Position numbers and translations under genes: made by a program. 64,000 bases of DNA from RGIG8306 sp964426655 (GTDB lineage: Bacteria; Bacillota; Clostridia; Lachnospirales; Lachnospiraceae): positions 124,001 to 188,000 of the forward strand of contig CAYRQT010000001.1 of assembly GCA_964426655.1 (NCBI GenBank), read 5' to 3'. This document shows, piece by piece, positions 50,930 to 59,671 of the stretch. The first letter of the stretch is position 1. Each line of letters opens with the position of its first letter. The notes below the pieces were generated by a model. The model saw only the letters and a list, made by a program, of their open reading frames with translations, was not told where the DNA came from and did no database searches.

Positions 50930-51487
50930 ATCGAGCAGGAGAAAGTTTTCATAAATCGTGAAGCCCTTCGCCCTCTCTCACCACTGTGCGTACCATTCGG
51001 TACACGGCAGTTCAATCAACTTAATCTTTGACACATTTTTCGGTGTAGAAATCTAACATTGAGACTAATCCAAATCGGCTTAGTCTCTTGTTGCTTAGCG
51101 CAACATTGACAGCATCTTTGTTACATACATAAGCAATTCTTGCTCCTTCTTATGCTATAGCTGGCTTCTCACATTTTGTTATTAATCGGCAAATGATACC
51201 GCTGTGAGACCTCCACGCTTAAGGTGCGCGCGCTTTCTCTCCATATATCTGCCACATTTACTCTGTTCCTACAAATGGTAACTTTACAGCTTCATCCTAT
51301 TTGGCGGACTTACCAATCGAACCCTAGCCCTATATGTGATTTCTGTTCGTCAGACCAGAGATCTGCCTACAGTTTCCTTCAAATTTTACCTCACAATAAA
51401 CGCCTTTGCTGTTCAGCTATGTACTTCCTCGTTACCCGGGTGTGCTCGGGACTTGCACCCGTTAGCGCGCGCCCATGGCGTGCGAAC
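50930..51487 (-). mobile_element. Group II intron without an ORF (bacterial class B-like ribozyme)
   Basis: About 558 bases on the minus strand that explain the only long non-coding stretch. Near the 5' end it has CGGGTGCAAGTCCCGAGCAC, then GTCTGACGAACAGAAAT and TAGGGCTAGGGTTCGATTGG, features I recognise from domain I of clostridial introns. A small stem (GAGACTAA/TTAGTCTC) sits where the reverse transcriptase would lie in domain IV. A 34-nt domain V (50980-51013: GAACTGCCGTGTACC, GAAT loop, GGTACGCACAGTGGT) and domain VI ending in CTCGAT follow. The 5' end reads GTTCG rather than GTGYG, so splicing competence is uncertain. It begins directly after the T-run of the cca terminator. Boundaries are approximate. 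Confidence 0.75.
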
Positions 51488-51492
51488 AAAAA

Positions 51493-51522
51493 AACTGTGA
51501 AAAGGATTTCCTTCTCACAGTT
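51493..51522 (-). terminator. Terminator of proS-cca, overlapping the cca stop
   Basis: AACTGTGA-AAGG and CCTT-TCACAGTT form a 13-bp stem with one mismatch and a four-base loop. On the minus strand it is followed by seven T (51488-51494). The cca TGA is inside the stem, and the intron starts at the end of the T-run. Confidence 0.85.
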
Positions 51523-52843
51523 CATATTTTTCCTGCAGATATTTGCTTAATGTTTCCCTGCTATTCCACTCCGGATGCTCCAGGACTCTTTCTAACAGCT
51601 CATTCAGCAGCTTGCCCAGCTCCGGTCCCGGAGAAAATCCCAAATCCAGTAGATCTCTCCCCGTGATAGCCAGATCTTTCAGAGAAAAACATTCCCCCCG
51701 CGCCAGAATCCTCTCATAAATTCTGTGAATGGTTTTTAAATCATCCAGACGATCCTGACGAGTGAAAGTGCTCTTTCCTAAAGTATCTGCTTCCATCAGA
51801 CATAGGAGAGGCAGGAAAAGGGGTTGTCCAACTTTAGAAAGTGCCTTTCGCACAGTATAAGCATCCGGACGAAATGGATAATCATGATAATGAATCAAAT
51901 GGCACACTTTTTTTATTGTATCATTATCAAAACGATACTCCTTAAGGAATGCTTCAGCAATTTTCTCACTAACCAGCCCATGTCCTGGAAAATGCTCAAT
52001 ACCATTTGCATCCGCCACTTGAGTCTGCGGTTTTCCAAGATCATGAAATAAAACAGATAAGCGAAGCACCTTGTCCGGTGGAACAAGCGGAAGCATGACC
52101 AGTGTGTGTTCACCCACAGAATAGCAGTGATAGGGATTATTTTGAGTTGTCTCCATGCAGACATCAAAATCAGGCACCAAAAAATGTGTGATCCCTGCTT
52201 CATATAATAACCGAAATTGCTGAGGATGGTCTGAAATTAGCAATTTAACCAACTCCACCTGTATCCTTTCATGACTGACCAGACGCAAGTTTTCCCTCAG
52301 CTTTTCCACCGCTTTCCATGTGGCATTCTCAATAGAAAAACCTAGCTGGGCAGAAAAACGAATGGCTCTCAATATTCGCAGTGCATCCTCTGCAAATCGG
52401 TCTTCAGGCTCCCCCACGCAACGAATGACATGGTTATCCAAATCTGCCCGGCCACCAAACAAATCCACTAATCCCCGTTCAGGATGATATGCCATGGCAT
52501 TGATGGTAAAATCCCTGCGTTTCAGATCCTCTTCCAGCCGATGTGTAAACTGTACCTTTTCCGGATGTCTGCCATCTCTATAAGCTCCATCCACCCTATA
52601 GGTTGTCACCTCACAAGCTCCACCTCTGGTCAGAACTGTTACTGTTCCATGTTGAATGCCAGTATCCACCGTACGTGGAAACAGCCGCTTGACCTCTTCA
52701 GGAGAAGCCGAAGTGGTGATATCCCAGTCCTGAGGCGTACGCCCCAAAAGAGAGTCTCTCACACAACCGCCCACAGTATACGCTTCATGTCCCTCTTTCT
52801 CCAACATTTCCAGCAAAATTGCCACATATTCAGGCAGCTGCAT
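51515..52843 (-). CDS. cca: CCA tRNA nucleotidyltransferase
   Basis: Adds or repairs the 3' CCA of tRNA. The 442 residues have the class II nucleotidyltransferase start YTVGGCVRDSLLGRTPQDWDITTSA with the metal-binding DWD, the neck FEDALRILRAIRFSAQLGF-like segment, and an HD domain (LSVLFHDLGKPQT). ATG at 52843 follows GGGAGG; the frame continues 27 codons upstream into the proS gap. It lies 23 bases after proS, which fits a shared T-box-controlled transcript. Confidence 0.95.
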   Translation of the reverse strand: MQLPEYVAILLEMLEKEGHEAYTVGGCVRDSLLGRTPQDWDITTSASPEEVKRLFPRTVDTGIQHGTVTVLTRGGACEVTTYRVDGAYRDGRHPEKVQFTHRLEEDLKRRDFTINAMAYHPERGLVDLFGGRADLDNHVIRCVGEPEDRFAEDALRILRAIRFSAQLGFSIENATWKAVEKLRENLRLVSHERIQVELVKLLISDHPQQFRLLYEAGITHFLVPDFDVCMETTQNNPYHCYSVGEHTLVMLPLVPPDKVLRLSVLFHDLGKPQTQVADANGIEHFPGHGLVSEKIAEAFLKEYRFDNDTIKKVCHLIHYHDYPFRPDAYTVRKALSKVGQPLFLPLLCLMEADTLGKSTFTRQDRLDDLKTIHRIYERILARGECFSLKDLAITGRDLLDLGFSPGPELGKLLNELLERVLEHPEWNSRETLSKYLQEKYEL

Positions 52844-52866
52844 GGGGCCCTCCCTTCCTTCAGATG

Positions 52867-54303
52867 TCAATATGCCCGACCAAAGTATACCATGGTCTTT
52901 GCAGGCTTCCCGCAATATATACAAGTATCCGCCAGGTGTTCCTGCTTAAAAGGCATGCACCTGGTAGAGGCGCCTGTTTCTTCTTTTATTTTATCCTCGC
53001 AATCCTCATCCATACACCACATGGCCTTGACAAACCCTGGTTTTGAATCCAGCAATGTCTTAAAAGTCTCATATTCCGTTGCAACAGACGTATGTGTCTC
53101 CACATGCTTTCTGGCCTTTGTCAGCATATCCTGCTGTATCTGCTCCAATAAGGCTGCCGCTTTCACCTCCAGTTCATCCAGAGGAACGATATATTTTTCC
53201 CGGGTGTCTCTCCTGACTATAACCGCCTGTCCAGCCTCCAGATCCTTGGGTCCCAGTTCAATTCTCAATGGAATTCCCCTCATTTCCTGCTCACTGAATT
53301 TATACCCGGGCCCTTTATCCGAATCATCCAGCTTTGTCCGGAATCTGGCAGACAGTTGCTCCTCCAGCACCCTTGCCTTCTCCAATACCCCTTCTTTATG
53401 CTGGGCGATGGGAATGACCATAATTTGTACTGGAGCGATCCGTGGAGGAAGGCATAGACCACTGTCATCCCCATGTACCATGATAATGGCTCCAATGATT
53501 CGGGTAGACATACCCCATGAAGTCTGATGCACATATTTTAATGTATTATCTTTATCAGAATATTGAATACCAAACGCTTTGGCAAATCCATCTCCGAAGT
53601 TATGACTGGTTCCTGATTGCAGTGCTTTACCATCATGCATCAATGCCTCAATCGTATAGGTTTCTGCTGCTCCTGCAAATTTCTCCTTTTCCGTTTTTCT
53701 TCCCCGAATCATAGGAATGGCTAACACTTCCTCACAAAAATCAGCATATACATTCAGCATCTGGATCGTGCGGTCTCTGGCTTCCTCTTCCGTTGCATGC
53801 GCTGTATGCCCCTCCTGCCACAGGAATTCCGTGGAGCGCAGGAAAGGTCTGGTTGTTTTTTCCCAGCGGACTACCGAGCACCATTGATTATACAACTTTG
53901 GCAAATCTCTGTACGACTGTACAATTTTAGAATATAAATCACAGAACAGGGTTTCCGAGGTGGGTCGCACACAAAGTCTTTCCTGCAACTTTTCATTGCC
54001 CCCCTGTGTCACCCAAGCTACCTCTGGCGCAAAGCCATCCACATGATCTTTCTCTTTCTGCAGAAGACTTTCCGGAATAAACAATGGCATATACACATTT
54101 TCTACGCCAGTTTCCTTAAACCGTCTATCCAGCTCCTTCTGTATATTTTCCCAGATAGCATAGCCATATGGGCGAATAATCATACACCCTTTTACGCTGG
54201 AGTAATCTGTCAGCTCTGCCTTTTTTACTACATCCGTATACCACTGTGCAAAATCTACATCCATGGATGTAATAGCTTCAACCAGTTTTTTTTCCTTTGC
54301 CAT
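52867..54303 (-). CDS. proS: Prolyl-tRNA synthetase (ProS type 3, eukaryote/archaea-like)
   Basis: Charges tRNA-Pro. The 478 residues lack the bacterial-type INS editing domain: class II motif 2 (RWEKTTRPFLRSTEFLWQEGHTAH) is followed at once by motif 3 and the anticodon domain (PVQIMVIPIAQH). The C-terminal extension ends CIYCGKPAKTMVYFGRAY, the zinc-type tail of the archaeal-like form. ATG at 54303 has GGAGG upstream; the 36 upstream in-frame codons lie in the T-box. Controlled by the T-box. Confidence 0.96.
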   Translation of the reverse strand: MAKEKKLVEAITSMDVDFAQWYTDVVKKAELTDYSSVKGCMIIRPYGYAIWENIQKELDRRFKETGVENVYMPLFIPESLLQKEKDHVDGFAPEVAWVTQGGNEKLQERLCVRPTSETLFCDLYSKIVQSYRDLPKLYNQWCSVVRWEKTTRPFLRSTEFLWQEGHTAHATEEEARDRTIQMLNVYADFCEEVLAIPMIRGRKTEKEKFAGAAETYTIEALMHDGKALQSGTSHNFGDGFAKAFGIQYSDKDNTLKYVHQTSWGMSTRIIGAIIMVHGDDSGLCLPPRIAPVQIMVIPIAQHKEGVLEKARVLEEQLSARFRTKLDDSDKGPGYKFSEQEMRGIPLRIELGPKDLEAGQAVIVRRDTREKYIVPLDELEVKAAALLEQIQQDMLTKARKHVETHTSVATEYETFKTLLDSKPGFVKAMWCMDEDCEDKIKEETGASTRCMPFKQEHLADTCIYCGKPAKTMVYFGRAY

Positions 54304-54355
54304 TTCTGTTCCTCCGTTTTTCTGAAAAGGCATACGCTTTCTTGTCATCAAACAA

Positions 54356-54600
54356 TAAAAAAAGCTCCGCCCTCTTGTCTTCACAAGGGACCGAAAGCTC
54401 GGCGGTACCACCCTAATTAACGCTATGCGTTCACTTTTTCTGCGTTAACGCCGCAATACGCCGGATTTTCCCATTTCATTTGGCTCACCCGGTGACTCCA
54501 AGGAAGGGTTCATCCGCTGCCGCCTGAAAAGTTCTCAGCTTCCTTTTCTCTCTGTAAGGCACATTTCGACTACTGGTCCTCTTCTCCGTCTTCTATGTAG
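54356..54600 (-). promoter_or_regulatory. T-box riboswitch of proS
   Basis: The T-box sequence AGGGTGGTACCGCCGAGC is at about 54398-54415. It is followed by the terminator stem around 54361-54400 ending in a run of seven T. Upstream lie about 190 bases of paired leader, including the stem I region. A CCC (54506-54508) in GATGAACCCTTCC is a candidate proline specifier codon. Uncharged tRNA-Pro would pair with the T-box and prevent termination, raising proS-cca expression. Confidence 0.88.
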
Positions 54601-54629
54601 ATGCTATACGATTCCCCGTTTTTTGTCAA
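54601..54629 (-). promoter_or_regulatory. Promoter of the T-box-proS-cca transcript
   Basis: Minus-strand perfect TTGACA (54624-54629) and TAGCAT (54601-54606), spacer 17. The -35 overlaps the stop codon of the RluA gene. Confidence 0.5.
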
Positions 54630-55327
54630 CCCTCTCCACTGGAAATCTCCTCCTGAAACCACATGATTTTCCCCGTAATCGGATGTGGGAAGGATAGGAA
54701 AAAGGACATCAGGGCTAGGGCACCTTCCTGCCCGGCCTTTCCATATCGCCTATCCCCATAAAGAGGGGTCCCATGGGCCGCCAACTGCGCCCGAATCTGA
54801 TGTCGCCGTCCGGTATACAAAATAATCTCCAGAAGAGTCGTTCCCTTTAGTGCTTCCTGTGGCAGATGTAATCGTTCTGCGAAAGCATTTTTTTTGTTAT
54901 CGTCCAGGCAACGATACCCCAACTTTGCCCTCTTGCCTTTTGGGGAAGAACTGTTCAGTGGAAAAACCCGCACATAATTGTTTCGTGGATCTTCCACCAA
55001 CTCATCTTCTAAAATGCCCTCTTCAGCTGGCGGCATACCCATAACCAGGGCAAAGTATTTTTTGGAAAAATTACCTTTTTGCAAATCCTGGCTCAATGCT
55101 CTTGCCGCATCGGGTGATTTGGCATACACCATTAACCCTGAGACCGGCTTGTCCAATCTGTGGACTACCCCCACATAAGCTTGCCCTTTTGCCAAATCAG
55201 TTAAAGCCAGATAATTCCTTATCTGGCTCACCATATCTTTCGTAAAAGTACCTGCCCGCTGGGCTTCCACCCCTGCAGGTTTGAAAACGACTATCAGGGC
55301 ATCATCCTCATAAATTACTCTCAACAT
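54626..55327 (-). CDS. RluA family pseudouridine synthase
   Basis: Converts specific uridines of rRNA or tRNA to pseudouridine. The 233 residues are short for RluA (no S4 domain). The catalytic motif reads HRLDKPVSGLMVYAK with Asp at the active site, and YTGRRHQIRAQLAAHG and YGDRRYG are the C-terminal motifs. Target unknown. It lies 15 bases after the HAD gene. Confidence 0.92.
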   Translation of the reverse strand: MLRVIYEDDALIVVFKPAGVEAQRAGTFTKDMVSQIRNYLALTDLAKGQAYVGVVHRLDKPVSGLMVYAKSPDAARALSQDLQKGNFSKKYFALVMGMPPAEEGILEDELVEDPRNNYVRVFPLNSSSPKGKRAKLGYRCLDDNKKNAFAERLHLPQEALKGTTLLEIILYTGRRHQIRAQLAAHGTPLYGDRRYGKAGQEGALALMSFFLSFPHPITGKIMWFQEEISSGEG

Positions 55328-55342
55328 TATATTTCCTACCGG

Positions 55343-56008
55343 TCAGTCATCTTCTTCATTTTCCAATAAAACATCTGTCAGCTCCCTGACATTTTTTACA
55401 ATAATATCTGCTCCGGCTTCTTCAAGCTCTTCTCTGGTACCATGTCCGTACAATACCCCAATGGTCTGAATTCCAAATTCTTTTGCCCCCAGAATATCAT
55501 ACTTTCTGTCTCCTACCATTACAAGGTCAGACATATCTACCAGTCGACACTCATCCAGACAGTAGGCGAGAACTTCATTTTTCTTCGTACGGCCTTCCTG
55601 TAATGTGCTTCCAGCAATAAAAGAGAAGTACTTCCTAAGCTTAAAATGCTCCAGCACTTTATCTGCAAATTCAATGGGTTTGGAGGTGGCCACAATCAGT
55701 GTACGTCCCATATCCTCCAATGTTTCCAGCATATCCCGGATACCGGGATATACTTCATTTTCATATATTCCGGATGGAATAAAATACTCTCGAAATTTCT
55801 GTACAGCCTGTTCTGCCTGCTCCTCTGAAAAATGATAATACTCCATAAAAGCGTCCCGCAGAGGGGGCCCGATAAAGCAACGCAGATGATCCAGATTATC
55901 CTCTTTAATTCCAAAATAATTCAATGCATATTGTACTGATTTGGTAATCCCCACCACAGGGTCTGTAAGGGTTCCGTCCAAATCAAACAAAATATACTGA
56001 TATTTCAT
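55343..56008 (-). CDS. HAD family phosphatase, phosphoglycolate phosphatase-like
   Basis: A 221-residue HAD hydrolase with motif I DLDGTLTDPVVG, motif II ATSKP, and motifs III/IV KKNEVL and MVGDRKYDILGA. The cap region resembles Gph/PpaX. In contrast to the FUSC fusion at 42-43 kb, all catalytic residues are intact. ATG at 56008 follows GGAGAGAT; 12 earlier codons are excluded. Substrate unproven. Confidence 0.88.
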   Translation of the reverse strand: MKYQYILFDLDGTLTDPVVGITKSVQYALNYFGIKEDNLDHLRCFIGPPLRDAFMEYYHFSEEQAEQAVQKFREYFIPSGIYENEVYPGIRDMLETLEDMGRTLIVATSKPIEFADKVLEHFKLRKYFSFIAGSTLQEGRTKKNEVLAYCLDECRLVDMSDLVMVGDRKYDILGAKEFGIQTIGVLYGHGTREELEEAGADIIVKNVRELTDVLLENEEDD

Positions 56009-56042
56009 ATCTCTCCATTTCCCTACGTTCCTAAACAGCAAC

Positions 56043-56083
56043 AATAGCGTCTCATACTGGTATACACCCGTATTGACGCTATT
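56043..56083 (-). other. 9-bp inverted repeat in the HAD promoter region
   Basis: AATAGCGTC (56043-56051) and GACGCTATT (56075-56083) are perfect complements and touch the -10 of the HAD promoter. It may be an operator, or the terminator stem of the response regulator transcript, which ends 29 bases away. Confidence 0.45.
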
Positions 56084-56109
56084 ATAATGGATAATGGCTC
56101 ACATTGCAA
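56081..56109 (-). promoter_or_regulatory. Promoter of the HAD-RluA operon
   Basis: Minus-strand TTGCAA (56104-56109) and perfect TATAAT (56081-56086), spacer 17. Confidence 0.65.
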
Positions 56110-56111
56110 GG

Positions 56112-56801
56112 TTACACTTTAAATCTGTAGCCCACTCCCCAGATTGTTTCAATATACTGAGGCTTTGCTGTATTATATTCAATTTTTTCTCGTATTTTTT
56201 TAATGTGAACAGTTACCGTTGCTATATCTCCAATGGATTCCATATCCCATATTTCTCTAAATAGCTCATCCTTGGAAAAAACATGATTGGGATGCTCCGC
56301 TAAAAAGGTCAGAAGATCAAATTCCTTCGTGGTAAAGGCTTTCTCTTCCCCATTCACATAGACACGCCGAGCTGTTTTGTCAATTTTCAGTCCACGAATT
56401 TCTATGATTTCATTTTGAGCCTGGTTGCTAGCCATCAATCGCTCATAACGTGAAAGATGTGCTTTGACTCTGGCCACCAGCTCACTGGGGCTAAAGGGCT
56501 TTGTAATATAATCATCTGCCCCCAAACCAAGGCCTCGGATTTTATCAATGTCGTCTTTCTTTGCAGAAACCAGCAGAATGGGCATGTTCTTTTCACTCCG
56601 CACTTTGCGGCAAATTTCAAATCCATCTACTTCCGGTAACATGAGGTCTAAAATCAAAAGATTGAAGTCTTCATGCAGGGCCCTTTCCAGCCCGGTATCC
56701 CCGGAATTTTCGATACTCACTTCGAATCCACTCAATTCCAGATAATCCTTTTCCAGTTCTGCGATACTGACCTCATCTTCAATGATCAATATTTTCTCCA
56801 T
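56112..56801 (-). CDS. OmpR/PhoB family response regulator
   Basis: A 229-residue DNA-binding regulator. The receiver domain (1-118) has the acidic pocket EDE (8-10), phospho-acceptor Asp52 in LLILDLMLP, and the conserved Lys in YITKPFSP. The C-terminal winged helix (130-229) has KEFDLLTFLAEHPNHVFS and TVHIKKIREKIE. Its ATG lies inside the end of the kinase gene (23-base overlap); the kinase-first order is the less common arrangement. Confidence 0.95.
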   Translation of the reverse strand: MEKILIIEDEVSIAELEKDYLELSGFEVSIENSGDTGLERALHEDFNLLILDLMLPEVDGFEICRKVRSEKNMPILLVSAKKDDIDKIRGLGLGADDYITKPFSPSELVARVKAHLSRYERLMASNQAQNEIIEIRGLKIDKTARRVYVNGEEKAFTTKEFDLLTFLAEHPNHVFSKDELFREIWDMESIGDIATVTVHIKKIREKIEYNTAKPQYIETIWGVGYRFKV

Positions 56802-58287
56802 GATTCACTACCTCCTGATACTTCCGTAGAACAAAATGCATTTCTGTTCCCGTTCCTTCTTTACTGGTCGCCCAAATACTTCCGCCATGATCTTCAATAA
56901 TTTTCTTTACGATGGATAATCCAATTCCACTTCCACCCTTTTGAGAATTTCTGGAGGAATCAGTCCGATAAAATCTGTCAAATATATATGGTAGATCTTT
57001 GACCCCTATTCCTTTTCCATTGTCTTCCATTTCAACATGAATAAAGTCCCCATCATCCTTAATACGAATATTAATATGGCCTTTAGGTTTATCCATATAT
57101 TTCACGGAATTGCTTATAATATTGTTGATAACCTTATGCAACTGTTCCGCATCGGCAATAATAACTGTACCTTCATCCACATAATTATAATACCCAAAGT
57201 CAATTCCCTTTGCCTCTAAATCCAGAGAAACCTCATCTGCACAGTCTCCAAAAAACTCCGATACATTGATTTTGGAGAAAACATACGGGATACGGTTTGT
57301 ATCAATTTTAGAATAATAGGTTAATTCATCTATCAGGCGGTCCATATCATTGGCTTTATTATATATGGTCCGCACATATTTATTTATTTTTTCCGGAGTA
57401 TCTGCAACTCCATCCATGATACCTTCCACATATCCCTTTATAGCTGTAATCGGCGTTTTTAAATCATGAGAGATATTGCTGATCAACTCTTTATTGTCAT
57501 TATCGTAGGAAAGCCTCTCTTCAGCAGATTCCTTCAGCCTGCGTCTCATATCTTCAAAATCTTCACAAAGCTCTCCAATTTCATCTTTGTTTTCCGGCTT
57601 CAATTCAAAATTCAGATTGCCTTCTTTAATGTTGTGAGTGGCCTCCTTTAAGCGGTTAAGCGGTGAAACCATGGCACGATAGATCCAGACCGTCAGGGTA
57701 GCCGCTGTAATGGCCAAAATCAACACCACCCCAAGAATAAGCTGAATGGCAATATCCCTGGTCTCCGGCATCATATCTACCACTTCCGTGATAATAAAGA
57801 CACTGACCTGTCCACCAGTGGGCAGGACAAAATCCAATTGCCTGCTAAGAAAACCATTCTCATAATCATATACCGTATCCCGTATGTTCCCATCCTGTAC
57901 TTCAAAATTGGGAAGATCGGTAAAATCCACTACTATATTATCCTCATCTGCACCATTATAGTACAGCACATCATCCACGCGCACGATTAGATATGAGCGA
58001 CTCTTTTCCAAACTTGTATTTATGCCGTCCAGATACTCCATATCCAAAAACTGCGCGCTGTCCTCATCTATCTGCTCATCCATGGCTTGAAACTGCTGAT
58101 TTGTCAACTGGGTCAGGACCTTAATGGAGGTTCCAGTAAACATCTCATAGGAAACATTCACTCCATACGCCTTTTTCAAAACATGGACCTCATATTGAAA
58201 AAACAATATCCCTGAGAAAACCAGCAGAACTATGGGTATGATAATAATCGACATAAACGCGATGACCAATCTGGTTTTTAACTTCAT
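56779..58287 (-). CDS. HAMP-domain sensor histidine kinase
   Basis: A 502-residue membrane sensor: helix one (about 5-30), an extracytoplasmic domain of about 145 residues, helix two (about 180-205), HAMP, then the HisKA dimerisation domain with the phospho-acceptor His in NISHDLKTPITAIKG and an ATPase domain (NNIISNSVKYM, MEDNGKGIG, KGGSGIGLSIVKKI). Ligand unknown. ATG at 58287 follows GGGGAG; another ATG lies four codons earlier. It partners the overlapping response regulator. Confidence 0.94.
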   Translation of the reverse strand: MKLKTRLVIAFMSIIIIPIVLLVFSGILFFQYEVHVLKKAYGVNVSYEMFTGTSIKVLTQLTNQQFQAMDEQIDEDSAQFLDMEYLDGINTSLEKSRSYLIVRVDDVLYYNGADEDNIVVDFTDLPNFEVQDGNIRDTVYDYENGFLSRQLDFVLPTGGQVSVFIITEVVDMMPETRDIAIQLILGVVLILAITAATLTVWIYRAMVSPLNRLKEATHNIKEGNLNFELKPENKDEIGELCEDFEDMRRRLKESAEERLSYDNDNKELISNISHDLKTPITAIKGYVEGIMDGVADTPEKINKYVRTIYNKANDMDRLIDELTYYSKIDTNRIPYVFSKINVSEFFGDCADEVSLDLEAKGIDFGYYNYVDEGTVIIADAEQLHKVINNIISNSVKYMDKPKGHINIRIKDDGDFIHVEMEDNGKGIGVKDLPYIFDRFYRTDSSRNSQKGGSGIGLSIVKKIIEDHGGSIWATSKEGTGTEMHFVLRKYQEVVNHGENIDH

Positions 58288-58328
58288 AATTCTCCCCATC
58301 TGCCTAACGATTCATCTTCTTAGATAAA

Positions 58329-58356
58329 ATTATAGCATAGAGTGAACCCTTTTCAA
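58329..58356 (-). promoter_or_regulatory. Promoter of the two-component operon
   Basis: Minus-strand TTGAAA (58351-58356) and perfect TATAAT (58329-58334), spacer 16. Confidence 0.6.
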
Positions 58357-58436
58357 ATTAATAAAGAGGCACAAATCTAAATTTTCCATTAACACAAGCT
58401 ATATTTCCTCCTTTTTCATAATATTGTTAAAAAACT

Positions 58437-58471
58437 AGAGGACTTTCCTCAAAAAATGAGAAAAGTCCTCT
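58437..58471 (-). terminator. Terminator of metK
   Basis: AGAGGACTTT-CTCA pairs with TGAG-AAAGTCCTCT around an A-rich loop. The minus strand continues AGTTTTTTAAC. Confidence 0.85.
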
Positions 58472-58477
58472 AAATTC

Positions 58478-59656
58478 TTATTTATCAAATTTTACATCCA
58501 GGCGTTCCCAGGGCAAATCCAAATCTGTACGCCCAAAATGTCCATACGATGCTGTTTTTTTGTAAATGGGCCGGCGCAAATCCAGCATTTTGATAATACC
58601 CGCCGGGCGTAAATCAAAATTGCGCCGTACCAGATCTGCAAGTGCCTCATCGCTCATGGCCCCTGTACCAAAGGAATCCACCATAATGGAAGTTGGCTGT
58701 GCTACACCAATGGCATAAGAAAGTTGAATTTCCACTCTTTTGGCATAACCGGCTGCCACCAGATTTTTAGCCACATAACGTGCCGCATATGCCGCACTTC
58801 GATCCACTTTTGTGCAGTCCTTTCCGGAAAAAGCTCCGCCGCCATGACGTGCATACCCCCCATAAGTGTCTACGATAATCTTTCTTCCGGTGAGTCCGCT
58901 ATCCCCGTGCGGCCCTCCAATCACAAAACGCCCTGTCGGATTCACAAAAAACTTTGTCTGGGCATCTACCATATGTGCCGGCAACACTTCATCAAACACA
59001 TACTTTTGAATATCTCTGTAAATCTGATCCTGCTCCACTGCCTCATCGTGCTGGGTTGAGAGCACTACCGCCTCTAACCGAATCGGTACATTCTCCTCGT
59101 TGTATTCCACCGTCACCTGTGTTTTTCCATCCGGCCGTAAATAAGGGAGAATGCCCTGTTTTCTGACTTCTGACAGCCTATAGGCCAGCTTGTGCGCAAG
59201 ATATATGGGGTAAGGCATATATGTTTCTGTTTCATCTGTAGCATACCCGAACATCATTCCCTGATCCCCGGCACCAATAGCCTCCAGCTGTTCCTCGCTC
59301 ATAAGGTGCTCCCTAGCCTCCAAGGCATGATCTACGCCCATGGCAATATCAGGAGACTGCTCATCTATGCTGACAATTACTCCGCAAGTACTGGCATCAA
59401 ATCCATACTTCGCACGGGTATATCCAATTTCACTGACGGTTTCCCTAACTATTTTCTGAACATCCACATAGGCATTGGTGGTTATTTCTCCCATGACCAG
59501 AACCAGTCCTGTTGTGATAGCCGTTTCACAGGCAACCCGGCTCATGGGATCCTGTTTTAACAACTCATCCAAAATGGCATCTGAAATTTGATCGCATATC
59601 TTGTCCGGATGCCCTTCTGTCACAGACTCGGATGTGAATAAATATTTATCTTTCAT
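58478..59656 (-). CDS. metK: S-adenosylmethionine synthetase
   Basis: Makes SAM from methionine and ATP. The 392 residues match the family. Motifs: FTSESVTEGHPDK at the start, the signature hexapeptide GAGDQG, and the P-loop-like GGGAFSGKD with DRSAAYAARY. GAGG precedes the ATG. No SAM riboswitch is present; the gene follows murA by 15 bases. Confidence 0.97.
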   Translation of the reverse strand: MKDKYLFTSESVTEGHPDKICDQISDAILDELLKQDPMSRVACETAITTGLVLVMGEITTNAYVDVQKIVRETVSEIGYTRAKYGFDASTCGVIVSIDEQSPDIAMGVDHALEAREHLMSEEQLEAIGAGDQGMMFGYATDETETYMPYPIYLAHKLAYRLSEVRKQGILPYLRPDGKTQVTVEYNEENVPIRLEAVVLSTQHDEAVEQDQIYRDIQKYVFDEVLPAHMVDAQTKFFVNPTGRFVIGGPHGDSGLTGRKIIVDTYGGYARHGGGAFSGKDCTKVDRSAAYAARYVAKNLVAAGYAKRVEIQLSYAIGVAQPTSIMVDSFGTGAMSDEALADLVRRNFDLRPAGIIKMLDLRRPIYKKTASYGHFGRTDLDLPWERLDVKFDK

Positions 59657-59671
59657 TTATTTTCCTCTCTG

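Noticed and set aside
51224..51550. Plus-strand open frame of 108 codons in the region upstream of cca
   Set aside because: It lies within the group II intron and the cca end on the other strand, with no ribosome site and no protein-like composition.
54303..54411. N-terminal extension of proS
   Set aside because: The extra codons overlap the T-box terminator; the ATG at 54303 has a proper GGAGG and matches the family start.
59657..59671. SAM riboswitch in front of metK
   Set aside because: metK follows murA by 15 bases, and the leader of murA shows no S-box motif.
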